Shown: positions 20,924-32,350 of the stretch, piece by piece
Position numbering within the stretch: position 1 is the first letter of the stretch
Layout: every line of letters begins with the position of its first letter
Notes under the pieces: model-generated
The model's database searches: none
The model's input: the letters and a program-made list of their open reading frames with translations, nothing else
What the model was told of the DNA's origin: nothing
Origin: Marsupella aquatica
Lineage: Eukaryota; Marchantiophyta
Reading direction: 5' to 3'
Assembly: GCA_973895155.1 (NCBI GenBank)
Contig: OZ316893.1
Coordinates: forward strand, 14,694,001-14,758,000
Length of the DNA stretch: 64,000 bases
Translations under genes and position numbers: made by a program

Positions 20924-23900
20924 CTATTCTGTGATATCTAATTCATGAGGTAGCCCAAAATAAGGGCAATTATCAGCAGCTTCTTCAACAAGTTCAGTGA
21001 TGCGCCGTGCCCACTCATAATCCAAGGAGTTTTGAATGCGTGGATTGGAAGGCATAGTACCACTGCCTATTGTTGGTGCTCCAACAGTGACAAGCCACTC
21101 ACTTTCTCCAGCATTGTTCACATTGTCATGCTCTTCCCCTTCCACCTACGCATTACAATAACACTAGAATAAGTAAACAAATTCTTATGAAACTAGGACT
21201 TTTATATGGACCTTCTCTGTCTTGCAACATTATAACATTTCGTACCTGCTCATCATCTTCAGTTGCTTGGGCAACTGAAACTTCTTTGCAAGATTGTTTG
21301 TTGTGGCCAACCTTTTCGCACCTGCTGCACGTACACTTTACATTACCCCGCTTCCTTTTCTTAGGTAGGATCTCAACCATTGGGAGGCCACTCGCAGAGT
21401 TTGCACTTGGAAACGGAATGCCTCTCTCATTGTCATCATCCATTGGATATCTGAGACACAGCCTTCCTGTTGGATCAAGATGGAGGTCCTCCCCATTCCC
21501 TAAAGCCCTGGAACGAGTTTCCCCATGAATTCTTACCATTCTATGTCGCCCATTCACTATAGCAGGCTCTGGAGCATGACAACTTAAGCTCAATGGAAGG
21601 TGAGTGGAAACAAAGCTAGGTAATACACCATCATAAATTAAAACCAAAGACTGTGTCCGCCAACATTTATGAAAATGCCTAGCCGGATTCTTTCCTGTTT
21701 CATCATCCCATGCCAGCATATGTTGGCATGGCCAAACCATCTCCTGCAGCTCCATGCAAGTGCACTTTGGTTTTGGTGACAAAGTGACAAGATACTCCTC
21801 ACTCCCTGTTGTAGTCTGAATTTTGGCACTGGATTGACCATCACTGAATACATGTAGCATGACAGTATGAAATATGAAGCGTGAGACAATCCATCCTCCA
21901 CATGTGGTGAAAATGTTTGTTACAAAAGGAAAAGAAAGAGCCAATTTGCACCTGGAATTGTTGGAAGTTCTGCAAGTTGGTATTGTATCATAGTTGTGTT
22001 GGTTTTGACAGTGGTTCTTGTCTACATGCAACCTCTATTCTCCTGTCTTTAAACTTTTGTTGAATGTACACCCAAAGAGCCACCAACAACTTTCCAGGTG
22101 CTAGCAGACGGAATGGTAATAATCCAGAATTTGCTTGCTCGGTTGGATTACTTGTGACCTTACCCATGCGAGGGAGTGGGAATGCATGCCTGACATAACA
22201 TTTCACATCCAGACCGCGGATGTAATGTGCTGCATCAACTCCCTTGTCGGCTATCAATGAACCAGACAGTTGATCTAACACAGACTCATATCTGAATTGA
22301 AAGAGACAGAATACATGAGTGACAATGTTTACAGAGACAAAATACATCAAGCACAATGTCAAAATTTATAGAATACATCAAGCACAATGTCTGAATAGAC
22401 AAATTGCTTTCATATTGGTCCTAGTGAGTGTATTTACTTACTGGTGCACATCATTGGCATAGACACATCCGTAGAAGAATTCACTTGCTGTTCTACCATG
22501 CCTGGTCTTCACATTTGCCCTCAAATGATTTGCGCACTGTGCATGGATCTTTCCTACTGTCCAAAAATAATAAATTAGATTTTGTACTCCAGTTAGCACA
22601 GTATCATCATAACTCTCAAATTTGACAGAATTAAGCAATCTAAGTGTGGAAGGGTGTTACCTGGCCAAATCTGACTTACAGCAGCAGTGAGACCCTTTTG
22701 ACGATCTGACATGATGACAATGTCTTGACTACCAATGCCATATACAGCTCTGTCCATTAATTCTAGAAACCAAAGCCAGTTCTCTATGTTTTCAACTGGT
22801 GCTACTCCATAGCAAAGTATGACACCGTTTGAGTTCCCATCCAGGCATGTAGCTAAAATAGTTGAGTTGGATATTTTCTATTCTTGGTGTGACAAGCATC
22901 TAAACTAACCATCGGCTGAGTATAGTTAAGTGCTTTCCTGGTGGCAGATGGACATATGAATGCTCTACAAAAAATGGTGGAGTCCTCCATAGTGCACCAA
23001 TGTGCAACACAGCCAGGGTCTGTCTCCCGAATCCTGTCAATCAATGCTGGGATCATCTGAAAAGATGATTTCTGTGAGCCAGCGGTCCAATGCCCTACAA
23101 GATCTTTGCCCCGCCACATTTGCTGGTAGTTACTTCCTCGCTTGTAGTCACCTTGGAAACCAGACAGCAATTCCTTCACAGGCATTTTCAGATTTCTGAT
23201 GATTCTTGGAGCCAATGTTACCCCCAACCATGCAGACTTGTGAGTAGGAGCTCTCCACTTGTGAATGTGAGCAGCACAAGTATGTGTTAGTTCACATACA
23301 GTGATAATATGACCCCCACCCTTCACTCTACTGCAATGTACTCTGAAAGGACATACCTCCTCTAAGTAAAGCAAGTCTTCTGGTCCTGGTTGAGAGGGCT
23401 TAGATCTGGAGAACTGTCCACAAGCTCCAGTTGCAGATGGCTTCCTAGTTTTCTGTTGACCAGGTTTACGTGGGTGTTGCGAACCAGGTAACCAAACGCT
23501 ATTGTGTTGGACTATGGACTTTGGTCTGTTGTGCACAACTCTTCCTTGTGTAGACAAAACAGTATTTCTGTGCACAGTTTGTTGTACAGATATAGGTGCA
23601 TTTTGATGCACGGATTGTTGTGTAGATAATGACACATTTGTCTGCATGGTGTTCGCTTGAATGGCTGAAAGCGGTGCACGAGGTTGCTGACAAGCAAGAG
23701 TGATCTGATTAATGGCATTATGAAATTGACGATCTTCAATCTGCAAAACCCCATGATTGTACACACCAAGAATTTGAGCAAGTGATTGTAGGATGTCCCA
23801 AAATAAAAAAAGGTGTGGCATTGGTAGCAGTGGCAGCGGTAGCACACACCTCTGCTTGACTACAATATCTATTCTCTTGTTGTGTAGTTTGCTGCAATGT

Positions 23901-24284
23901 CTGAGACCTTGGTCCTTTCGATCGTCTTCCACTCCAATGGCCATATGTCCTATGAAACTCATGCTCACCTTCTGACTCTTCATCCTCTTCCTCAGATTGA
24001 AGTTGCCACTGGTTTGGTTCCTCCGTAGCATGTGAACCAATGTTGTCATTGTCACCATGGTCATCACAAGTTGCCTCATCATCGACTACCTGTTTCGATC
24101 TAGCAATCTTTCCAAACCTGCATACACGAATACATCGATTTGCAAACGTCTTGTATCTGGACATGGCTCGACCATTCATCACAACCAGAGAATCTAGGCA
24201 CCGATCAAACTCTTCAAAGCTATTGAAGTGCTCTCCCAACTTGATTCGAGCAGCCTCTACTGCCATTGTAACAGAGGAAGACAT
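20924..24284 (-). pseudogene. MURA-type MULE transposase, frameshifted
   Basis: Read on the minus strand from ATG 24284: exons 24284-23850, 23740-22661, 22556-22442, 22291-22033, a joint near 21969-22033 that I could not resolve, an exon ending at 21246, and a last exon 21145-20924. The domains are an N-terminal region, the MULE DDE core, a SWIM finger (about 21768-21721, CxC...CxH) and a zinc knuckle (about 21340-21290, CxxCx4HxxxxC type). The catalytic residues seen are D in 'SLDACHTK' (22898-22900), D in 'MSDRQKGL' (22704-22706) and E in 'NPTEQANS' (22138-22140). 'CANHLRAN' carries the usual C..H motif. Between the first two D residues the frame breaks at an A4 run (22855-22858), where one base appears lost. 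As read, the protein would stop before completing the catalytic core. Confidence 0.85.
22814..22854 (-). repeat. 41-bp segment duplicated inverted at 24332
   Basis: This piece of the transposase coding exon, just after the first catalytic D region, is a perfect reverse complement of 24332-24372 over 41 bp. The match ends abruptly at both sides. Confidence 0.92.
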
Positions 24285-24331
24285 GTCATCACGTTAATAT
24301 GTATACAATGACATCAATGTTCATGTGCGGA

Positions 24332-24372
24332 AGCTACATGCCTGGATGGGAACTCAAACGGTGTCATACTTT
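24332..24372 (+). repeat. Perfect inverted copy of a transposase coding segment
   Basis: All 41 bp equal the reverse complement of 22814-22854. The site is about 48 bp upstream of the transposase ATG. A transposase transcript starting further upstream would carry this sequence antisense to its own coding region and could pair with it. Confidence 0.92.
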
Positions 24373-24767
24373 CAAATCACATTGGACTGACACACATTGT
24401 ATGAAAATAAGAAATGTCCAGACAATCTGATGGCACCTTCTTCAGCAGTTCTGCCATCCAATATCCTCGGGGGGTTCTCAACATTCTTTTGAGCCCTCTG
24501 ACGTTCTTGTGTGTCTTGTGTTCGTGCGCTCTCATGATAGGGGACATTGACTTCCCAAACATCACCTCTGGTCCACAAATGCATTGAGTCATTGTCCTCC
24601 ATGCCTGACACTGTCCCTCTAAGCGTACTGTACACATTAGGGGAGTGGAAACACTCATGACCCTGCCGTGCGAGCTCACGCGCAAAGCATGTGCACAAAA
24701 AAAGTGTCGTGTGAAATGACAGGAACGTGCAAAAGTTCTGTAACATGTCAATGATTTGGCGGGTCAT
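24372..24767 (-). CDS. Unrecognised 131-codon ORF in the MULE
   Basis: The frame opens with an ATG at 24767, runs 131 codons, and ends at the border of the 41-bp inverted copy. It has a hydrophobic N-terminal part ('CTFLSFHTTLFLCTCF') followed by a charged region. No domain is recognised. A TATA-like box lies about 100 bp upstream. It could be the first coding exon of the transposase transcript, a separate small accessory protein, or a chance frame in the subterminal region. Confidence 0.35.
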   Translation of the reverse strand: MTRQIIDMLQNFCTFLSFHTTLFLCTCFARELARQGHECFHSPNVYSTLRGTVSGMEDNDSMHLWTRGDVWEVNVPYHESARTQDTQERQRAQKNVENPPRILDGRTAEEGAIRLSGHFLFSYNVCQSNVI

Positions 24768-24868
24768 CCTCTGAAAACATTATCCACCCTGTATTCTATT
24801 CAAGATATAAGCATGTTTAGCTTTTCCGCGCCTAAGCCAACGGTTACTCCAAACCCTAATTTGTTTAA

Positions 24869-24877
24869 CTATATATA
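24869..24877 (-). promoter_or_regulatory. TATA-like box for the MULE minus-strand genes
   Basis: TATATATAG on the minus strand lies about 100 bp upstream of ATG 24767 and about 590 bp upstream of the transposase ATG, inside the right end of the element. It is a plausible core promoter for the transposase unit. Confidence 0.4.
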
Positions 24878-24974
24878 ATCTAATACAATTTTTTATACAT
24901 GGCTGTAAATGTCTACACTGCTTTGTATATGTTGTGGTTGCACTATGCTTGGTTCATCCAACATTGTGGTCATT

Positions 24975-25110
24975 GTATACAGTGATGTCAATGTATACAT
25001 TCATGATCTAACTATGAGGCTCTATTTCATTGTGCGGCCGCACAACATAAGGTTTGTTTGACATCACGGTTCATGTTTGTATGCATTGTTGTCAATGTCT
25101 ACATTGCGGG
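24975..25110. promoter_or_regulatory. Subterminal motif cluster, right end of the MULE
   Basis: Two versions of the ATGTCAATGT(A/C)TAC sentence lie near 24975-24998 and 25079-25105, between the promoter and the right inverted repeat. They match the motif found in the accessory-gene introns. They are candidate binding sites for a protein encoded by the element. Confidence 0.35.
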
Positions 25111-25283
25111 ATACATTGATTCACTCGGAACTGCAATCGTAGTCGACCGCATTCGGCGACGCGGTCGGACACTGAAGAACAATAGAACATGTTGCGTTTT
25201 ACAATGACAATCTCGCGTTATAAGAACTGCACAATGTGTTAGAAGAACATATCACACGAAATGGTACCTCTGGTGGGCCCAGA

Positions 25284-25362
25284 GTCCACTGGGAGGGCGT
25301 GGGAAACTTTTGGTCCATTAAGAGAGAAAGTTGCATTTGGAGGTCCACTAAGTATATATCTC
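25284..25362. repeat. Right terminal inverted repeat of the MULE
   Basis: On the minus strand it starts GAGATATATACTTAGTGGAC and matches the left end over 79 bp with about two differences. GAGATA-like starts are common in Mutator-type ends. Confidence 0.92.
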
Positions 25363-25371
25363 ATTAGAAAC
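25363..25371. repeat. Right target-site duplication of the MULE
   Basis: ATTAGAAAC is an exact copy of 16378-16386. Confidence 0.9.
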
Positions 25372-25389
25372 AGAACTCCCCGAGACTAG

Positions 25390-25577
25390 GATAACAGGGG
25401 GATCCTGAATGTCAAAGTTAGCTACTCAAAACCTTTCAGAAGCACCAAGTGTGGACAATGAGAGACAGAGTAAATCTAGAAATCCATAACTCTTTCAAGT
25501 ATTCATTTAAACTAGAGATATTAGACAGATTGCAAAGATGTTTCTAGATGCTTCTAGCCCAAGGAAAGCCAATTCTA
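25390..25577. repeat. Dispersed repeat, copy B
   Basis: It is the diverged counterpart of 9905-10140, sharing several blocks in the same order and ending in 'CCCAAGGAAAGCCAATTC'. The second MITE starts directly at its right end, so the MITE probably inserted into this repeat. Confidence 0.65.
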
Positions 25578-25949
25578 CTACACTGTTCACCGTAACTAGT
25601 GTGACTAACACTAATTTGAGAGCTTTCATTTTCAGGGTTTACTCGTGAATTAATGTTAGTCACACTAATTTTGTGCTAGCATTATTTTTGCACACATGAA
25701 TTGGTGTTATTGTGGTCTTCAGAGTGGAAAAATAGACAAAAAAAATTATTTTGAAAAATACATAACAATTAGTGTTACTTTGGATTCAAGATCATCTATT
25801 TTTTACAAGCAATTTAAACTAAAGTGAAAAATAATTATCTTGAAAATTGACAAAAATTAGTGTTAGTTGAACTCAGAATCATTTTTTATTACACTAATTT
25901 TATACTAACATTGATTCTTGCATGACACTAATTATAGCAAATACTCTAG
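25578..25949. mobile_element. MITE, copy 2 (372 bp), degraded right end
   Basis: It aligns throughout with 12579-12966, starting CTACACTGTTCACCGTAA and containing the same AATTAGTGT-rich interior. The right inverted repeat has decayed (ACTCTAG in place of CAGTGTAG), so this copy is older or no longer mobile. Confidence 0.8.
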
Positions 25950-26612
25950 ATATCAACAAAACTAAAGGTCAATCATTAGTGATGAAAATTATTTGAATAT
26001 GAGAAGGTAATCAATGAGTGAAGGTATCACCATCCATGGGGTTGCATGGTCCCCAAGTCCATGGGACCATCATTTTCACTTTACCAAGAATATGATTGAG
26101 AATAGAATCTATTCTAATACAGCGCAATCAAAACTGAAACCTCTTCTTTGACTAACTGAGGGCATAACTCAAGTGAGGGGTGCACACAACAAACACGGAA
26201 ATAATATGGAATACTCATCTCTATTTAAGGAGGGAATAATAAGGCTAGCTCAAAAATGATGGACCAATGCCGTGCACTACAGAGGACTTTCCACAGATCA
26301 AGGAGGGATTCTAGGTTCCGTGGAGACCCAACCCAACGGCTTCCTTAAATCTTGGGCGCCCTCAACAAGCGATCGTCAAATAGCATACGAATATGAGAAT
26401 CGTCCAAGGAATATCCCAAGTCGCACAAAACGCTGGTACAGAACCGCAGGATCTGGAGCGCTTCGAGTCATCACTGCAGTCGTCAAAGGATTATCCCAAG
26501 TCCTCCAGGGGACCGATGGTACAGAGCTGCAGCCTGCAGGATGGGCAACAATTGAAATACTTATTACTGCAGTCCCAAATCTCGCTTGTAACGTTTCCTC
26601 ACGATATTAGAG
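25950..26612. other. Spacer, no gene recognised
   Basis: An open frame at 26272-26610 is uninterrupted but contains an internal nucleotide repeat around 'TATCCCAAGTC' and no recognisable domain. It is treated as non-coding. Confidence 0.35.
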
Positions 26613-26748
26613 GCCTCAAGATATTATTATTGTCTTAAAACCACTTGAATAGTTGAATGGGATACGCAAAGAAGCACTGTGCCTCAAGATATTATTATTG
26701 TCTTAAAACCACTTGAATAGTTGAATGGGATACGCAAAGAAGCACTGT
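26613..26748. repeat. Exact 68-bp tandem duplication
   Basis: The unit beginning GCCTCAAGATATTATTATTG occurs at 26613-26680 and again, without visible change, at 26681-26748. The identity indicates a very recent event. Confidence 0.92.
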
Positions 26749-29059
26749 ACAGGAAGTATGGATATACTTTATACGGAGAACATTCTCTTGCAGTTGCCAG
26801 ACTGCAGTATTATTGCTTTTTGGTATTTTTATTGGCTGTTTTTGTTTTTACCCTTTCCGGCTTTCTCCTCTCCCTTTCACATTCAATCTATGTGAAGTTT
26901 TATTATTATTATTATTTTTAAATTTTTTTTTAAAAATTATGTGAAGGGTTACGGTTGATCTTTGTATTTTAGACAACTGGCCCTGATTATCCGTTATTTG
27001 TATATTAAAGAACTTGAATAGAGGTAAGTACTAAATTTTTTTTACCAAAATATATATTTTATTCACATTTTTTGAATGATAAGAAAATTATTTACATATC
27101 ATCATTTTAATAATGATATATAAGATATGGTATTCTTTTCTATGCAGATCTCTTTTTATGCACATATGTTATGGTGGAGCCATATAATACATTTTGAATA
27201 CAAAAATATACATGATACCATTTGACATATCATAATCATGAATTTTTTCATTCACATGATGAGCCACTGAACTATGGTCTAGAGGTTTCATTCTAGAAAC
27301 CTAGTTCCCAACTTTAGCTTATAGTTGACACTTTATAAATAAGATTTTCATCTCTCCACGGTAGCCAAAGAAGATGCTAGGGATATTCTTTATGGCTTTA
27401 TTAATTTCAAATTTTCATAATTCCTAGATTGAACCATGAGATTCTGGTTAATGGGGTCTGTTGCTAGGTAAGAAATTGGCGCTAATAGAACTTCAAAAAC
27501 CTAGCATTTGTCCCCAAGATTGGCAAAGATTTTTTAGCAAGGTGGAATATAGCAATTTTTTGCAACAAAGGATGCCAAAACCCCCCTACTTAAATCCAGT
27601 GACCAAAATCTCTCTGGTACTGGCATGGATCAAGGTTGTAGCTGCTCCAAAACATTTGAAGACTCAGAAGGAAGCTTAATGCCCACAGGATGTTCAGGGT
27701 TTATGGCTTGTAACCCCCTCCAGTCCTTGGATTACCCTACATTAAAAACCACTTGGGATATTTTCTCAAGAGGCATGTGTTATAAGCATTTTATAACACA
27801 CAGGCCAGTCTGCCAGATCTGTTATGACGAGCTCCTGTTGCGAAGGAAAGGTTCAACCGTAGACTCTTATCTAGGTTTTCTTCACAAATTATGAGCCACT
27901 GTAGATGTAATGCATCCCAGCTAGTTTTTTCTGGTGGGGAAGTGTGAATGGTGAGCTTCAATGTACTCCCATGTTTGGTGTCTTTTCCCCCTTCCCTCAT
28001 AGAAAAATCACCTGCCCTGCACATATGCTGAATTCTACTAGTAATTATTTAATTGTTGATTTCTTTTATGAGGTTTTTTTATCTTGTATCCGTTTTTTTG
28101 GTGGATATGGAAACTTTAAAATGCAAATGTGTTTACTGCAGTAGATGCAAGAGAACAATCTAGATGGCTGCAAAGCCCAGGACAGTAGTACTCAGAAGTT
28201 TTGGGCAAAGTACAATGAGGTTCAAGAAAACAGAACAAACAACCCAAAGAATTGTCAAATAGCATCTAATTTGTTGTTTTGTGGATATCTGCAAACACAT
28301 TTGAGTTGGTTGAAACAAAGGTCCAATTACCAAAAAGGGCCAAACAAAGTAAAATGGAGAAAGGCTAAAGAGGTCCAAAGAGGACAACCCCGTCACAAAA
28401 GCAGAAGGCAAATGCAAACTTGCCAAACCAAGAAAGATTAAAAACTAAGACATAAAAAATCTATCATTCCAATTGCTTGATGATGAAGGCACTTTCTTTG
28501 GAAGTGATGTGGTTGGTCCTTGATCAATTAAAAACATGAAAAAACTAGATGAAGGTGAGACGGCAACAAATGTATTTAAGTTCATTGGGGAAGGAAGAAC
28601 ACAAACCTGAGGGGCCAAACAAACAACGGGGGAGTGTTACAACGCCGCCCAACAACTTTGATTGATTGTAACCAATGAAGAGTTAGCATTTTCTTTGTGG
28701 ATACTTGCCCCACTGTTTTCAAAGTGCAGTGATTGATTTTTTTGGTTTAGATTTGAACCCAAAGATTACTTTCAGCTTGGTCTTTGTATGTGCGTGTGGT
28801 GGGTGGGGAAGGGGGGCCTTGGATTGTGCGGGGCCAGGCATCGACTCAATCATGAATAAAAGTACCCACAGTTGCACAGTTTTCATTTCTCATATATAGA
28901 ATATATTTTTGGTGTCCCGTTTTGAGATCACGTATTTCTCACTTAACAGAACCACAACCCAACCTTGGTGGGAGTCCAACAACCATATCTGAAGGTGTAG
29001 TTGACATATACTTGAAAATGCTTAAGATGCTCAATACAACTAACCCCACTATGTGATAT
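26749..29059. other. AT-rich spacer, no gene recognised
   Basis: Only short frames without motifs are present, for example 28145-28441. TTATTA runs and poly-A/T tracts occur near 26905-26935. Confidence 0.4.
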
Positions 29060-29087
29060 AAACCCTAAACCCTAAACCCTAAACCCT
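29060..29087. repeat. Interstitial telomere-type repeat
   Basis: Consecutive AAACCCT units (about four) form a short plant-type telomeric tract in spacer DNA. No gene start is seen nearby. Confidence 0.85.
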
Positions 29088-31549
29088 TCACCTACCTCCT
29101 ACTTTAGATTCCAGCGGTCCTAATTGTATCTGTTCTGACTTGCCTGGCCCTTCTCATAGTAAACACCACTATGATCATAGAAGTCCAGGTCTTTTTTATT
29201 TATTAAATATTTTTTTAGAAGTCCAAGATATAAGCTTACCTTTGCCTAATTTTCTAAAACTAAAGGAAAACTATCCCTTGAGTAGTTTCATATGTTCTTG
29301 CGTGGCTCTTCTCCACACCAGATGTAAATGGGTTCTGTCGAGGTCCAGAACCAGGAACAAATTGCTCATTGCTTGCTGATGAGGAACCACTTTGGGAAAT
29401 ACCAATGACCTCTAAATTCTATCGTTGGCCTCACTCATTGACAATGTTCTGAAAAACAATTGTGGGGGGCTGTTTCTAAAGTTCTAGAAAGGTTATTGGT
29501 CACCCCTAAAAAAGACCAACAACCAAGGTTTCGCACAAGTTTGGTGGATCCCGGTGGCCTCTCTCTCTTCACAGAACGAGGCTCTAGAAATATCTTTTCA
29601 TTCTTTGGATATCACCTGGATTTTGTGGACTTCGAATGGCTGGGAGAGAATCTGATGATACCATCGAATACCAAATTTGACACTCTCCAACGTTAGCTAA
29701 CGGTGGTCTTTGCTTAGTCACACATCAGTTCCCCAAAATATCAGTTTATTATTATCACAAACTTTCTTACTCAAGCTTCCCAGTTCCCCATTGGCGTGCT
29801 GGTCTTCTTTACTTCCACACATTTCATTCCATTCTCTTTGCACTTGTCCTCCTCCATATATGAATAATCCATTTTCTAAAAACCAAATGTTGGTCCACCA
29901 TCTGGGAGGGACCATGTCAATTATTAAACATTATCTTGAATTCAGGTACTGTAGTGTAGTTTCTCTGTGTGAATGGTATTGGTTAAAGCACCGCCACTAA
30001 AGCAAACAAGGAGCGGTTGCCAGACGTCGTGTGCAGAACTCCCAGTTTTAGTGGGAGTGGTAGATAGCACTTTAAATCCAAAAAGGAAGGAAAAAGTACT
30101 TTGGATCATTAGCCGGTATTTCTGTTTACGAGTAAAATACAATGCTGGAATGTTCCTCAGAAATACGGCAATTTCCGGAGAAATTCCATCCGGCAAATCG
30201 GGGAATCTGTGAAAAGACATTAAACAATTCTGATCGTCGATTCACATCCAACGGTTACATGGGATTTCGAGCAAATCATTTGATCCCAAAACAAGGCGGA
30301 ACTACAGGGCCATGCTTTACCTCATTTTGTTGGTCCCAAAAGTTGGTATAGTAGGTACAATTACTTACTACTTTAAACAGTGCGGTCCATTGGAGTATAA
30401 TTTTCACCAAATTTCAAACTAGAAAACAACATACCTTCGAACCATAGAACAATCAACTCTATAATTCCGTTCCAATCAGTGTTTATTTTGTTGATACAAA
30501 GAAAATAAGGGGGCAAAATAGCCAAAATCTATCTGGTTATAGTAGGGTTTGTCACATTGTCAACTACCCTTAGAATGTTAATCAAGGACAATGTTTCAAT
30601 CAGGTTGTGAACTGTTGATTTCTGACAGACTAGTGCATTTATTTGGACAACTTAGGGATCTTTGTTCAATATTGGATTTTCCCTGATTTCTTATCTATTA
30701 TATATTTTTGAGATCATTTGCTCCATTTCTAACAAGCACCAATATGATCAAAAGTTCTAAACCAACTATCAACGAACATTCACTTTTGTGAACTACTCTT
30801 TGAGTAGGTTGTGGACATGAGTGAACTTCCACTTTTTTTCTTTTTCTTTTTGGTTTTTGGGGAAAGGGGGCGAGACCCCAGAAACAACTTTGGGGTTCGG
30901 TTTGATTAGGTTTTTTTTTTTGCCTGTGAATAAAGTGAACTTACACTTTTGGCAAGTATGCTTCAGTTTTGTGAAGAATGTGTCACGTAATTTGGGCATG
31001 AGGAGCAACTTATCATTGGGAACTGCATAAAACTGGCAGCAAACAACAGGAGCCCATTTTCAGGTCAGATTTAAGTCCAAACCAAAAGAGCTGCTGCTGG
31101 AAGCTAATTAGATGCTTGAGCCACTATATCCAAGTTTTCAAAATCCATCCGGTCTTCAGAGTAAACCCCTCTGTGCCTCCAGACCTTATTTCACTTTCCT
31201 CAAGATCAGGAAAAATTTAACCATAATTTCAGTTCTAGTAATATTTACTAATAAACATTTGGTGAGTCCCATCCTATGTCCCTCCTTAGTCCTTGACGCC
31301 CTTTCTGATGTTTCTCTTATACTTTTGGGTGGACGGAGTAAAATTTTAGTACAACTTTGGATAATGAATTATAAATTTCTCCTCAACTCTACGAAAAAAT
31401 ATGAAATCTCGTATTACAGTAGGTCTTTGAATGTATCTTTCAATTGCAATAATAGCCTCTCAGACTTCGAGCTAAAGTACTCTTTTCTCGGGGTTACCAA
31501 ACAACAAAAATACAAAAAAATAAATCCCGCATTCCATCATTCCCTGCCC
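29088..31549. other. Spacer, no gene recognised
   Basis: Open frames up to 161 codons (31112-31597) lack motifs and start on non-coding-looking sequence. Nothing else is supported. Confidence 0.4.
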
Positions 31550-31889
31550 TGCAAAAACTGCGGGGGGCGACCTCGCACGCCATCGACCACGGCATAGAAA
31601 ACAGACGAGACCGAGCGAGCGGGGCGGAAGTGGGGTCGGTGCGGGCCGGCGGGGACTGATCGGCGACGGTCGATTCGGGGCCGCCGATGACAACAACAGC
31701 ACCAGTAGGGAGTAGCTCCGAGTCCCCGAGTCGCCCGACGGCGAGTGGTTTGCCGTTCCGATCTCTCAGGAAGCTTTCACCGGCCTAGATGATTACTGGT
31801 ACACGCCTCGTTGTTTCGTCTTTCGTGTTTCAGGCAGGCAGGCCGGCGGCCGGAAGGGGCACGGGGCAGGGAGCGGATCGAGTGAGTGA

Positions 31890-32190
31890 GAGGTCGAGCA
31901 ATTCGATGGGCGAGAAGACACTGTTGATCGCTTGAGCGGAATTGAAGGTCGCCTCCCGGATTCGGAGGTGGAAGAAGAAGAAGAAGAGGAGGGCGTCGAG
32001 CAATTGAACGAGCAATTGAGTGGAGCGAGAGTGAGCACTGGAGCGGAATTGAATTTTGTTTCTCAGAGTCGGCGGAGGAGGAAGAAAGAAGAAGGAGAAG
32101 AAGAAGCAGCGGAGGGCGTCGAGCAATTCAGCGAGCAGTAAGTTGAATGAGCGAGAGGAAGGGCAGTTGAGCGGTGGAATTGGATGTTGC
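31890..32190. repeat. Imperfect repeats with GAGCGGAATTGAA and GGGCGTCGAGCAATT
   Basis: GAGCGGAATTGAA occurs near 31934 and 32041, with a variant near 32169. GGAGGGCGTCGAGCAATT occurs near 31989 and 32107. The order is conserved, so the tract is a diverged tandem array of about 105-125 bp units rich in GAA codon-like triplets. Confidence 0.65.
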
Positions 32191-32348
32191 CTCTCGGAGT
32201 CGGAGGAGGCCGAAGGGGAGGACGGAATTGAATTGCAGGTTCGATACGGAGGGGCAAAGGTAAGGGACTGTGGTGGTACGACGTTCCGTCGTTTGTTGCT
32301 GTCAATCTCGTCGTCAGCGTATGTCCTCCGAATTGGGGCTTTGGAGTT

Positions 32349-32350
<2 letters not shown>

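Larger units (their letters stand above)
16387..25362. mobile_element. Complete Mutator-like element (MULE), 8,976 bp
   Basis: The element has 79-bp terminal inverted repeats that begin GAGA and differ at only two visible positions, and it is flanked by a perfect 9-bp target duplication. Inside are a transposase gene on the minus strand (20924-24284) and an unrecognised multi-exon gene on the plus strand (about 16865-20009). The two are convergent and separated by a 140-bp tandem repeat array. The two-gene convergent plan resembles maize MuDR and the multi-gene VANDAL elements, which carry accessory genes beside the transposase. The near-identical ends indicate a fairly recent insertion, although the transposase as read contains a frameshift. 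Confidence 0.95.

Noticed and set aside
26272-26610. 112-codon plus-strand frame
   Set aside because: It contains an internal nucleotide duplication and no recognisable domain.
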